Source of the DNA: Microbacterium sp. LWO12-1.2
Lineage (GTDB): Bacteria > Actinomycetota > Actinomycetes > Actinomycetales > Microbacteriaceae
DNA length: 64,000 nucleotides
Assembly (NCBI RefSeq): GCF_040675875.1
Contig: NZ_JBEGII010000001.1
Span: 2,356,001 to 2,420,000 of the forward strand
Direction: 5' to 3'
Notes under the pieces: generated by a model
Database searches by the model: none
Seen by the model: only the letters and a program-made list of their open reading frames with translations
What the model was told of the DNA's origin: nothing
Program-made: the position numbers and the translations under genes
Shown here: positions 49,915-58,116 of the stretch, in pieces
Layout: each line of letters begins with the position of its first letter
Numbering within the stretch: position 1 is the first letter of the stretch

Positions 49915-50943
49915 TCAGGCGGCGGGGACGGGGACCGTGGTGAACCCGAACAGGTCCTTGGGGTCCTCGGGGGCGGCGACCAGGTCGATCTCGCGGGAGA
50001 GGTCGGTGCCGGCGACGCTGTCGCGCAGGTGCCGCAGCGCCGAGTAGTCCTCGATCGCGAAGCCCACCGAGTCGAAGATCGTGACCTGCTCCGCGGAGGT
50101 GCGACCGGGCGCGGCACCGGTGAGCACCCGCCAGAACTCCGTGACCGGGAAATCGGGAGCGACGTTCTGGATCTCGCCCTCCACACGCGTCTGCGGCGTG
50201 TACTCGACGAACACCGGCCCGCGCTCGAGGATCCGCGGATCGAGCTCGGTCTTGCCGGGACAGTCGCCGCCGATCGTGTTGATGTGCATGCCGGGGGCGA
50301 CGTCGGCATCCGTCAGCACCTGCGCGACCGCCTTGTCGGCGGTGCACGTGGTGACGATGTCGGCGCCGGCCGTCGCCTCGGACGCCGAAGCGCACACGAC
50401 GACCTCGAAGCCGCGCGGCACGAGGTTGCGCACCAGCTTGGCGGAGGCCGCCTCATCGACGTCGAACACACGCAGTCGCCGGATGCCGAGCACCGCGCGG
50501 AACGCGAGCGCCTGGAACTCCGCCTGACTGCCCGCGCCGATCATCGCCATCGTGGACGAGTCCGGACGTGCGAGCGCACGGGCGACCATCGCCGACGTGG
50601 CGGCGGTGCGCAGCGCGGTGAGCACCGTCATCTCGGCCAGGAACACCGGGTAGCCGTTGTGCACGTCGGCGAGCACCCCGAACGCCGTGACGGTCTGGAA
50701 GCCGCGCGCCGGGTTGAACGGATGCCCGTTGACGTACTTGAACGCGTAGAGGTCGGGATCGCTGATCGGCATCAGCTCGATCACGCCGAACGGGGTGTGG
50801 TTGGCCACCCGCTCGCTCTTGTCGAACGACTCCCAGCGACGGAAGTCGGACTCGATCGTGTCGGCCATCTCGGCCATGATCCGTTCGGCACCGTGCGTCG
50901 CGATCCAGGTCACCATGTCGGCGACGCCCACGAAGGCGGTCAT
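49915..50943 (-). CDS. Ornithine cyclodeaminase / mu-crystallin family protein
   Basis: A 342-residue NAD(P)-binding protein with the family Rossmann motif IGAGSQAEFQ near residue 140, FKYVNGHPFNP near 70 and INTIGGDCPGKTELDP near 235. Members cyclise ornithine to proline, reduce imino acids, or act as alanine dehydrogenases. In this operon a role in handling the amino-acid or imine part of the substrate is plausible. It is coupled by ATGA overlap to the PaiB-like gene. Confidence 0.88.
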   Translation of the reverse strand: MTAFVGVADMVTWIATHGAERIMAEMADTIESDFRRWESFDKSERVANHTPFGVIELMPISDPDLYAFKYVNGHPFNPARGFQTVTAFGVLADVHNGYPVFLAEMTVLTALRTAATSAMVARALARPDSSTMAMIGAGSQAEFQALAFRAVLGIRRLRVFDVDEAASAKLVRNLVPRGFEVVVCASASEATAGADIVTTCTADKAVAQVLTDADVAPGMHINTIGGDCPGKTELDPRILERGPVFVEYTPQTRVEGEIQNVAPDFPVTEFWRVLTGAAPGRTSAEQVTIFDSVGFAIEDYSALRHLRDSVAGTDLSREIDLVAAPEDPKDLFGFTTVPVPAA

Positions 50944-51578
50944 GCCCGGGTCTCCCGTCCGTGCACGCGCACCATGCGCGCCGCGAGCTGCGGATTCTCG
51001 TACGGACCCGGTTCCCCGAGTGCGGCGATCACGCGGTCGACCACTTCGGCCGGCTTGTCCTGACTCATCTTCTCTTTCGCTTCGAATCGGTCGACCCGGA
51101 GTCGGAACCCGACCGTGCCGTGCACGATCCGCTCCGCGTAGGCGGTGTTCTCCAGTGTCTGGTGCATCAGATAGGGCTCCGGCAGCGGGCTCTCGAAGTG
51201 CGCGACCAGACGGTCCAGCACCCGCAGGTTCTCGTCGTCGGACAGGATCTCGGGGGTGCCGTGCAGGTGCGCGACCGCGAAGTTCCAGGTCGGCACGGCG
51301 GGCGAGGTGTCGTACCAGCTGGGCGAGACGTACCCCTGCGGCCCGTAGACGATCACCATCACCTCGTGCGCACCGAGCTCGTGCAGCCGCTCATCCGGAC
51401 GACCGACATGGCTCACGAGCACGATGCCCTCGGCATCCTCCTCGAGCAGGAGCGGGTAGTGCGAGGCGACCAGTCCCTTGCCGGGCACGAAGCTGACGAT
51501 CGTGCCCCACGGGTTCTCGCGCACCAGGGCACGGATGCCCTCGACGTCGTCGAACACGTAGTCCGGGGTGTGCCTCAT
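50940..51578 (-). CDS. PaiB-like FMN-binding protein
   Basis: A 212-residue protein of the PaiB/negative-transcriptional-regulator family: FVPGKGLVASHYPLLLEED, the signature YVSPSWYDTSPAVPTWNF near residue 95, and a C-terminal SQDKPAEVVDRVI. The fold is a split-barrel FMN-binding type. In Bacillus, PaiB affects sporulation and protease genes, but many homologues are probably flavin or heme enzymes. Its placement inside a catabolic operon, overlapped on both sides, favours an enzymatic role here. Confidence 0.85.
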   Translation of the reverse strand: MRHTPDYVFDDVEGIRALVRENPWGTIVSFVPGKGLVASHYPLLLEEDAEGIVLVSHVGRPDERLHELGAHEVMVIVYGPQGYVSPSWYDTSPAVPTWNFAVAHLHGTPEILSDDENLRVLDRLVAHFESPLPEPYLMHQTLENTAYAERIVHGTVGFRLRVDRFEAKEKMSQDKPAEVVDRVIAALGEPGPYENPQLAARMVRVHGRETRA

Positions 51579-52399
51579 GAGTCTCTCCAGGTGATGTCGG
51601 CCGTGGCGAGCACGACGTCGGCGGCATCCAACGCGGTGACCACGGTGCGATCCCCGTCGTCGCGCCCCACGACGCGGACGGATCGATCGACCAGGGTCGG
51701 GGCGATCGCACGCACATCGAGTCGCGCCGCCTCGCGCTGCGGGTGATGTCTGCGCGCGGCGTCCATGAGCAGGATACGGGTGAGCGGGCCGTGAACGAGC
51801 AGATCGGGCAGACCCTCGACGTCGCGCGCCCAGGCGCGGTCGTAGTGGATGAGGTGCGTGTTGAAGGTCAGCGCGGAGAATCGGAACAGCTGTCGCGCAT
51901 CGAGTGCGACCTCGTCGGACCAGTCTGCAGCGGCGACGGCATCCGCATCCGTGCGCGGCGACCGCACCGGGGCATCGGGGTCGGCTGCCTCCAGGAACAC
52001 GTCGTGCCACACGCTGCGGATCGCCGGCTCCCCGTCGACCGCATACTCGCGCTCGACATCGACGAAGACCAGTCGTCCGCGCGAGCCGTGCTTCTCGACC
52101 ACAGACCCGAGCCGCGTGGTCTGCACCACCTCGTCGCCGACGCGCAACGGGCGCAGGAACTCCGTGGTCTCGCCCGCGTACATCCGCCGCGGCAGATCGA
52201 TCTCGGGAATGATGCCGTCGCGGGCGGGAGTTCCGTCCGGGCGCAGGTCCGCCAGCGGCACCGCGAACGGGAAGAGCACGCCCTCCCAGGCAGCGGGCAG
52301 CACGGCGCCGACCTCACGGACCTCCTCCTGCGCGGCGAAGGTGCCGCGGTAGCCCTCGACCACCGAGACGAGCACGGTCTCGGTGCGCACGACACTCAC
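51575..52399 (-). CDS. FAS1-like/MaoC-type hydratase (mesaconyl- or itaconyl-CoA hydratase-like)
   Basis: A 274-residue two-part protein. The N-terminal half is a FAS1-like dehydratase hotdog (LRPLRVGDEVVQTT), and the C-terminal half has FNTHLIHYDRAWARDVEG and LLVHGPLTRILLM, as in mesaconyl-C4-CoA and 3-methylfumaryl-CoA hydratases. It hydrates a branched, carboxylated enoyl-CoA. Between a CaiB transferase and HMG-CoA lyase, 3-methylglutaconyl-CoA or itaconyl-CoA are candidates. The GTG start overlaps the CaiB stop (GTGA). Confidence 0.85.
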   Translation of the reverse strand: MSVVRTETVLVSVVEGYRGTFAAQEEVREVGAVLPAAWEGVLFPFAVPLADLRPDGTPARDGIIPEIDLPRRMYAGETTEFLRPLRVGDEVVQTTRLGSVVEKHGSRGRLVFVDVEREYAVDGEPAIRSVWHDVFLEAADPDAPVRSPRTDADAVAAADWSDEVALDARQLFRFSALTFNTHLIHYDRAWARDVEGLPDLLVHGPLTRILLMDAARRHHPQREAARLDVRAIAPTLVDRSVRVVGRDDGDRTVVTALDAADVVLATADITWRDS

Positions 52400-53625
52400 G
52401 GCAGCACGCCCGCGCCGCGCAGCTCGGCGATGCGCGCGGCGTCGTAGCCGGCGAGATCGGCGAGCACCTGATCCGCATGCTCGGCCAGGCGGTTCGCGGT
52501 GCGGCCGGGAGTGGCGGGCGTCGCCGAGAGCTTGATCGGCTGCCCGAACATGCGCAGCACGCCCAGATCGCCGTAGTCGGCCGTCACGATCATGTCGCGC
52601 TCTGCGGTGCCGGGATCGTCGACGACCTCGGCGATCGTCTTCACCGCTGTCAGCGGCACGACGTCGCCGGCGAGCTCCTCCAGCTCGGCCTTGGTGCGAT
52701 CGGCCAGCCAGGCCGCCACGATGGGCTTGACCCTGCGCTCGTAGACCTCGGCGTCGAACCGCTTGCGCATGGTGTCGATCTCGGGGTCTTCCTTGTGCTC
52801 GGGAGTTCCGAACAGATCGCAGCTCGCGTTCCAGAGCTTGTCGGTGTACGCGCCGAAGAACACCTGGCCGTCCGCACAGTCGAACAGCTCGTACGGGCGC
52901 ACCCAGGCGTGCTCGTTGCCGGCCGGTGCGGCGACCTTGCCCGTCACCGTGTAGTCCACGACGGCGGTCTCGGTCAGGGCCAGGATGCTGTCGACCTGCG
53001 CGACGTCGACCAGCTGCCCCTCGCCGGTCGCCTCCGCATGGCGCAGCGCGGCGAGCGTGCCGATCACCGCGAACAGGGTCGCGGAGACGTCGCCGATCGT
53101 CACGCCCACGCGCACCGGCGGCTGGTCGGGGTAGCCGTTCATCGACCACAACCCGCCGGCGGCCTGCGCGGTGTTGTCGAAGGCCGGTCGGCGCGTGCGG
53201 GAGCCGGAGTGGCCGTAGCCGGAGATCGCCGTGTAGACCAGGCGCGGGTTGATCTCGTGCAGCACGTCCCACCCCACGCCGAGCTTCGCCATGGTGCCGG
53301 GGCGGAAGTTCTCCACCAGCACGTCGGCCGAGCGCACCAGGTCCTTGAGCACCTCCACGCCCTCCGGGCTCGCGAGGTCGAGGCCCACGCCGAGCTTCCC
53401 GCGGTTGTACTGCGCGTAGTAGGCGCTGAACTCCTCGTCGCCGTGCGTCAGGTACGGCGGGAACCCCCGCGAGACGTCGGGATCGCGCGGGTTCTCGATC
53501 TTGATGACCGTCGCGCCCAGGTCGGCGAGCATCTGAGCGGCGTAGGGGCCGGCCAGCACGCGCGACAGGTCGAGCACCGTGACTCCGGTGAGCGCGCCCG
53601 GCGCGGGGAGCGTGGGATCGGTCAT
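52396..53625 (-). CDS. CaiB/BaiF family CoA-transferase (operon copy)
   Basis: A 409-residue class III CoA-transferase with VLDLSRVLAGPYAAQMLADL, VLVENFRPGTM and PAFDNTAQAAGG carrying the probable Asp nucleophile. Related enzymes include SUGCT, which exchanges CoA among succinate, glutarate and hydroxymethylglutarate, and the itaconate/mesaconate transferases. Translational coupling to HMG-CoA lyase upstream and the hydratase downstream implies activation of a branched dicarboxylate. Confidence 0.92.
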   Translation of the reverse strand: MTDPTLPAPGALTGVTVLDLSRVLAGPYAAQMLADLGATVIKIENPRDPDVSRGFPPYLTHGDEEFSAYYAQYNRGKLGVGLDLASPEGVEVLKDLVRSADVLVENFRPGTMAKLGVGWDVLHEINPRLVYTAISGYGHSGSRTRRPAFDNTAQAAGGLWSMNGYPDQPPVRVGVTIGDVSATLFAVIGTLAALRHAEATGEGQLVDVAQVDSILALTETAVVDYTVTGKVAAPAGNEHAWVRPYELFDCADGQVFFGAYTDKLWNASCDLFGTPEHKEDPEIDTMRKRFDAEVYERRVKPIVAAWLADRTKAELEELAGDVVPLTAVKTIAEVVDDPGTAERDMIVTADYGDLGVLRMFGQPIKLSATPATPGRTANRLAEHADQVLADLAGYDAARIAELRGAGVLP

Positions 53626-54602
53626 GGTGTCGGAGCCTCCTGTGCGGTGTCGGGGGTGTCGAGTCCGGCGGCGGCGAGCGCCCGCGCCACGTTCGACGGC
53701 GCACGGATACCGCGGACCCGCGAGAGCCACTCGGTCGTCGCCGCGAGGGCGCCGAGGTCGAGGCCGGTCTCGATGCCCAGGCCGTGCAGCATCCACACCA
53801 GGTCCTCCGTCGCGAGGTTACCGGTTGCGCCCTTGGCGTAGGGGCAGCGACCCAGGCCGCCGACCGAGGCGTCGAACTCGGCGATGCCCAGCAGCAGCGC
53901 GGCATGCACGTTCGCGAGCGACTGGCCGTAGGTGTCATGCAGGTGCAGCGCGATGCCGGAGAGCGGGATGCCGGCGGCGAGGGCCTCGGTCACGACGCGG
54001 GTCGTGAGTCCGGGGGTGGCGACGCCGATCGTGTCGCCCAGCGCGATGGTCCTGGCGCCGGCGTCGTGCAGCGCGGTCGCCGCGGAGGTCACCGCTGCCG
54101 TGTCGACCTGCCCCTCCCAGGGGTCGCCGAACGCCATCGACACGTAGCCGCGCACGGGGATGCCCTCGGCCGTGGCCGCGGCGATGACCTCGGTCGCCCG
54201 GTCGATCGCCCCGCTCCTGGTGGTGTTGAGGTTCGCCTTCGCGAACGACTCCGTGGCGCTGACCACGACCGCGACCTCGCGGATGCCCGCATCGATCGCG
54301 CGCTGGAGTCCGCGCAGGTTCGGCACCAGGGCGACGGCACGCGCTCCCTCCGGCACCTCGACCGCCGCCACGACCTCCGCGGCATCCGCGAGCTGCGGAA
54401 TCCACGTCGGCGGCACGAAGCTCGTCACCTCGAGATCGCGCGACCCCGCGGCGTACAGCCGGCGGCAGAGCTCGGCCTTGACGCCGGCGGGGATGATGTC
54501 GGTCTCGGCCTGCAGTCCGTCGCGCGGTCCGACCTCGTACACGGTGACGCGTGCGGGAAGTCCGGGTTGCGGCTGCACGCGCGGCGACGGCTTCGGAGTC
54601 AT
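53622..54602 (-). CDS. mvaB: Hydroxymethylglutaryl-CoA lyase
   Basis: A 326-residue lyase that splits HMG-CoA into acetoacetate and acetyl-CoA. The catalytic signature SVGGLGRCPYAKGATGN contains the active Cys; VGPRDGLQ supplies Arg-Asp, and HLHDTYG the metal His pair. It has one change (Arg for Gly) in the usual GLGGCP, seen in other bacterial lyases. Some relatives act on citramalyl-type CoA esters, so this is possible here too. The overlap with the mvaA stop is four bases. Confidence 0.94.
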   Translation of the reverse strand: MTPKPSPRVQPQPGLPARVTVYEVGPRDGLQAETDIIPAGVKAELCRRLYAAGSRDLEVTSFVPPTWIPQLADAAEVVAAVEVPEGARAVALVPNLRGLQRAIDAGIREVAVVVSATESFAKANLNTTRSGAIDRATEVIAAATAEGIPVRGYVSMAFGDPWEGQVDTAAVTSAATALHDAGARTIALGDTIGVATPGLTTRVVTEALAAGIPLSGIALHLHDTYGQSLANVHAALLLGIAEFDASVGGLGRCPYAKGATGNLATEDLVWMLHGLGIETGLDLGALAATTEWLSRVRGIRAPSNVARALAAAGLDTPDTAQEAPTP

Positions 54603-55879
54603 GCGCCGGTCTTCTCTGCCCGCAGCTCGGCCAGCACCTCTCGTGCGTACTCGACGCGGATGCGCCGCTCGGCCACGATGCGCGCCGCGACCTCGCCGAT
54701 CTCGTCGACCTCGGCGCCGGCGCTCGCGGCGATCGTGCGCGCGTGCAGGGTCATGTGTCCGCGCTGGATGCCCTCGGCGGCGAGCGCCCGGCATGCGGCG
54801 AGGTTCTGTGCGAGGCCGACGGCCGCGACGATGCTCGCGAGCTCGCGCGCGGTCTCGACGCCCAGAAGGCGCACCGCGGCCTGCGCGGTGGGGTGCGCTC
54901 TGGTCGCTCCTCCCACGAGGCCCACGGCGAGCGGAACCTCGAGGGTGCCGACGAGGTTGCCTGCGGCATCCTGCTCGAACTGCGACAGCGCCGAGTATCC
55001 CCCCAGGCGCGCGGCGTGCGAGTGGCATCCGGACTCCACGGCTCTGGTGTCGTTGCCGGTCGCGAGCACGACGGCTGTGATGCCGTTCATGATGCCCTTG
55101 TTGTGCGTGGCCGCGCGGTACGGGTCGGCCTCGGCGAAGGCGCTGGCCGCGACGATGTCGGACACCACCTGCGCGCCGCCCAGGAGCTCGGCGTCGAACA
55201 CGGCGCGGGCACGGGTGAGCCGCAGCTCGGCCTTGTTGGTGAGGATGCGCAGCAGCGTGCGGGTGTCGGCGAGCTCGGCGATGCGAGGAGCGATGGCCTC
55301 GGCCATGGTGTTCACGGCGTTCGCGCCCATCGCGTCGCGCACATCGACGTGCAGGTGGACGATCACCTGGGCGCCGACCCGGGTGGGGAGCACGCGCACC
55401 GAGATGTCGAAGGCGCCGCCGCCGAGGGAGACGAGCACCGGATCCTGCTCGTTGGCGAGGGCGAGGAGCTCCTCGCGGGCTTCCAGCAGGGCGAAGCGGG
55501 TGCCGTGCGGGTCGACCGCGTCGAGCACCTGGATCTGGGCGATCATCACATCGCCGGTGTAGGAGGTGGTGAACCCGCCGTGCACCCGCGCCATCCGGGC
55601 CGCGTTGGACGCGGCGGCCACGACGCTGGGCTCCTCGGTGGCCATCGGGATCAGCCGGTCGACACCGTCGACCGTGAAGTTGGTGGCGACGCCGACCGGG
55701 ATGCCGATGAGCCCGACGACGTTCTCGATCATGTGATCGGCCTGCGCCAGCGACAGGCCGGCGTGCGGCTGCAGCGCTTCCAGGGCCGTCGCGTCGAGTC
55801 CCGCTCCGCCGGCGACGAGGGTCAGGCGCTCGTCCGGGGTGTGGTCGCGCAGACCTGAGATTCGGCTGTTGATCGTCAT
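54599..55879 (-). CDS. mvaA: Class II (degradative) HMG-CoA reductase
   Basis: The 426-residue protein lacks a membrane anchor and matches the Pseudomonas mevalonii type. Catalytic residues are visible: E52 in IENVVGLIGIPVG, Lys in ILTNKAELR, Asp in TGNDTRAVE, and His in QRGHMTLHAR. Paired with an HMG-CoA lyase and without other mevalonate-pathway genes nearby, it probably oxidises mevalonate to HMG-CoA. It is the first gene of a nine-gene coupled operon. AAGGAAGG is the ribosome-binding site, enclosed by a hairpin (55880-55908). Confidence 0.95.
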   Translation of the reverse strand: MTINSRISGLRDHTPDERLTLVAGGAGLDATALEALQPHAGLSLAQADHMIENVVGLIGIPVGVATNFTVDGVDRLIPMATEEPSVVAAASNAARMARVHGGFTTSYTGDVMIAQIQVLDAVDPHGTRFALLEAREELLALANEQDPVLVSLGGGAFDISVRVLPTRVGAQVIVHLHVDVRDAMGANAVNTMAEAIAPRIAELADTRTLLRILTNKAELRLTRARAVFDAELLGGAQVVSDIVAASAFAEADPYRAATHNKGIMNGITAVVLATGNDTRAVESGCHSHAARLGGYSALSQFEQDAAGNLVGTLEVPLAVGLVGGATRAHPTAQAAVRLLGVETARELASIVAAVGLAQNLAACRALAAEGIQRGHMTLHARTIAASAGAEVDEIGEVAARIVAERRIRVEYAREVLAELRAEKTGA

Positions 55880-55908
55880 CGGCGACCTTCCTTGATGGGC
55901 GGTCGCCG
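55880..55908 (-). promoter_or_regulatory. Hairpin enclosing the mvaA Shine-Dalgarno
   Basis: CGGCGACC (55880-55887) and GGTCGCCG (55901-55908) are perfect 8-bp inverted arms around a 13-base loop. On the minus strand the AAGGAAGG ribosome-binding site lies in the loop and inner stem, and the stem ends at the base before the ATG. It could gate translation of the whole coupled operon. Confidence 0.6.
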
Positions 55909-55925
55909 GATCCTCGGCGCCGCGG

Positions 55926-55944
55926 TTCTAGGACGACACTAGAA
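55926..55944. promoter_or_regulatory. Operator-like inverted repeat in the mvaA/pucR gap
   Basis: TTCTAG and CTAGAA, perfect 6-bp arms around 7 bases, lie in the divergent gap, about 47 bases before mvaA. TAGTGT on the minus strand within it could be a -10. It is a candidate binding site for the GAF/PucR regulator. Confidence 0.4.
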
Positions 55945-56085
55945 GCGGCGTCCGTCGCCGACGATGGGCGGATCACTCAGCGAACGGGTGCCGGTGTATG
56001 CGATTGACACACCTGCGTGATCTCCCCCATGCTCGACACTGAAGACCTACGCTCTCCCGCGCCCCCGAACGCCGAAGGAGCTCTC

Positions 56086-57990
56086 ATGAGCCGCGCATCC
56101 GACGCGATCTCCACCCTGCTCGATGCCGCCCACGACAGCGATCTGGTCGGCCCCACCGCGGTCAGTGATGCGCTCGCCCAGCTGGGCGCCTCGGAGGGGG
56201 ATGCGGCCGAGATCGCCGAGCTCGTGCACCGCTCGCAACGTGAGCTCTCGCGGCTGCGTCGCCGCGAGCACGAGCTCTCGGCCCTGTTCTCCAGCGCCCG
56301 TGAGCTCGCGGAGCTGCGCGACAGCGATGCCGTGCTCGCCCGGCTCGTGCAGCGGGCCCACACCATGATGGGTGTCGACCTGGCCTACCTGTCGGAGTTC
56401 GACCCCGACACCCGCGAGCTGCGGGTGCGCGAGACCAGCGGTTCCGTCAGCGCGTCGTTCCAGACGCTGCGCGTGCCGCCAGGACGGGGGCTGGCGAGCG
56501 TGGTGGTCGAGTCGCGGATGCCGCAGTGGGTGTCGGACTACTCGGAGTACGCGAGGGAGCGCCACGACTCGGGAATCGACGACGCCGTATCGGCCGAGGG
56601 TCTGGTGTCGCTGCTCGGGGTACCCATGGTGACCTCCGACGACGTGCTCGGCGTGCTGTTCGTGGCCAACAGGGAGGCGCGCAGCTTCACCCCCGACCAG
56701 GTCGCGCTGCTCACGGCCGTGGCCGACCACGCGTCGATCATCCTGCAGACCACCCAGACGCTGCGCGACCTGCAGGAGTCGGAGGACGAGAGCCGCACCA
56801 CTCTGGCCAGCCTCACTGCGCACCTCGTGGAGCGCGACCGCGCCAACACCGTGCACCAGGAGCTGGTGCAGGCCGTGCTCGCCGGCGGCGGATTCGGTCC
56901 TGTGGCCGAGACTCTCGCCTCGGCGCTCGGCCGGGCGGTCGCGATCATCGACGCGCAGGAGCAGATCATCGCCGCGGCCGGGCTACCCCTTGCCCCCAGC
57001 ATGCTGACGCTGCCGGAGCCCGTGCGCGAAGCGATCGCCGAGAGCCGTCGCTCCGGATACTGCGTCGCGGTGCCGGAAGGGGGCGTGCGCGCCGTCGCCG
57101 CCCTGTCAGCCGGCAGTCGGCACTTCGGCGCACTGCTGCTCGGCGACGGCGACTTCGAGCTCGGTGCCGTGGATCTGCGCACGATCGAGCGGGCCGCGCA
57201 GGTGGGCGCCCTGCTCGAGCTGCAGCAGGAGGCCGCATCGGGAGCCGACCTGCGCATCCGGAGCGAACTGGTCGCCGATCTGCTCGACGACGTACCGGAG
57301 CGCCGCGCCGATGTCGAGCGGCGTGCCCGCCGGCTGGGCGTCGATCTGCAGGTGCTCGACTCGCTGATCCTCGTCTCGGTGCCGGGCGACCAGCACACGG
57401 CCGCGCTGCGGGAGCTGAGCAGACAGCTCGACGACCGCTCTCTCGTGGGCGAGTACCGCGGGTTCGTCGTCGCCGCGTACAGCGCCGAGCGCACTGTCGT
57501 CGAGGTCGAGCGCCTGCGCGCGCACGTCGCCTCCGCGATCCAGCATCCGGTCTCCGTCGTCGTGCCCCGCCCGGCATCCGGCGCCCTGCCGGAGGCCTTC
57601 CAGACCGCGATGCGCACGGCCCGACTGATCGCGGCGCTCGAGCTCACCGACATCACCGCACAGGTCGACGACTTCCTCCCGTACTCGGCGATCCTCGACA
57701 CGGATGTGCGGGCGCTGAGCGCGTTCCTGCGCGACACGATCGGTGCCGTCCGCCGCTACGACGAAGAACGCGGGGCCGATCTGCTCGGCACACTGCGCGC
57801 CTTCGTGCGCAACAACGCCAGCCCCACGCGTACGGCCCGCGCACTGAACTTCCACACCAACACGATCCTGCAGCGACTCGACAGGCTCGACCACGTACTC
57901 GGCGCATCCTGGCGCGATGACGAGCGGATGTTCCGTATCGGCATCGCCGTGCGGCTCGACGAGCTGCGCGACCGCCTGCAGGCCCGCTGA
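56086..57990 (+). CDS. GAF-domain PucR/CdaR-type transcriptional activator
   Basis: A 634-residue regulator. An N-terminal helical region with a coiled coil (RELSRLRRREHELSALF) leads into a GAF sensor domain (about 75-225, VPPGRGLASVVVES), a short coiled linker, a middle CdaR-like domain, and a C-terminal PucR helix-turn-helix (TLRAFVRNNASPTRTARALN). AAGGAG lies upstream of the chosen ATG. It is divergent from the mvaA operon and is the obvious candidate regulator; the GAF domain probably senses a pathway metabolite. Confidence 0.9.
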   Translation: MSRASDAISTLLDAAHDSDLVGPTAVSDALAQLGASEGDAAEIAELVHRSQRELSRLRRREHELSALFSSARELAELRDSDAVLARLVQRAHTMMGVDLAYLSEFDPDTRELRVRETSGSVSASFQTLRVPPGRGLASVVVESRMPQWVSDYSEYARERHDSGIDDAVSAEGLVSLLGVPMVTSDDVLGVLFVANREARSFTPDQVALLTAVADHASIILQTTQTLRDLQESEDESRTTLASLTAHLVERDRANTVHQELVQAVLAGGGFGPVAETLASALGRAVAIIDAQEQIIAAAGLPLAPSMLTLPEPVREAIAESRRSGYCVAVPEGGVRAVAALSAGSRHFGALLLGDGDFELGAVDLRTIERAAQVGALLELQQEAASGADLRIRSELVADLLDDVPERRADVERRARRLGVDLQVLDSLILVSVPGDQHTAALRELSRQLDDRSLVGEYRGFVVAAYSAERTVVEVERLRAHVASAIQHPVSVVVPRPASGALPEAFQTAMRTARLIAALELTDITAQVDDFLPYSAILDTDVRALSAFLRDTIGAVRRYDEERGADLLGTLRAFVRNNASPTRTARALNFHTNTILQRLDRLDHVLGASWRDDERMFRIGIAVRLDELRDRLQAR

Positions 57991-58116
57991 GGCGCGGCAT
58001 CCGCTGTTTCGTCCGTGGGAAAACAGAGATGACCCTGCGTCGCTGCGGCGGGTCGGCCCGCGACGCGCCGCACTCACCGCGAATGGTCTCCGTTCCCACC
58101 CGGATGCGAGAACGCC

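Noticed and set aside
54551..55858. 435-codon plus-strand open frame opposite mvaA
   Set aside because: Mirrors mvaA; all catalytic residues are found on the minus strand.
58004..58026. Terminator between pucR and the importer operon
   Set aside because: Only a 6-bp CTGTTT/AAACAG stem with an 11-base loop and no T-run; too weak to call.
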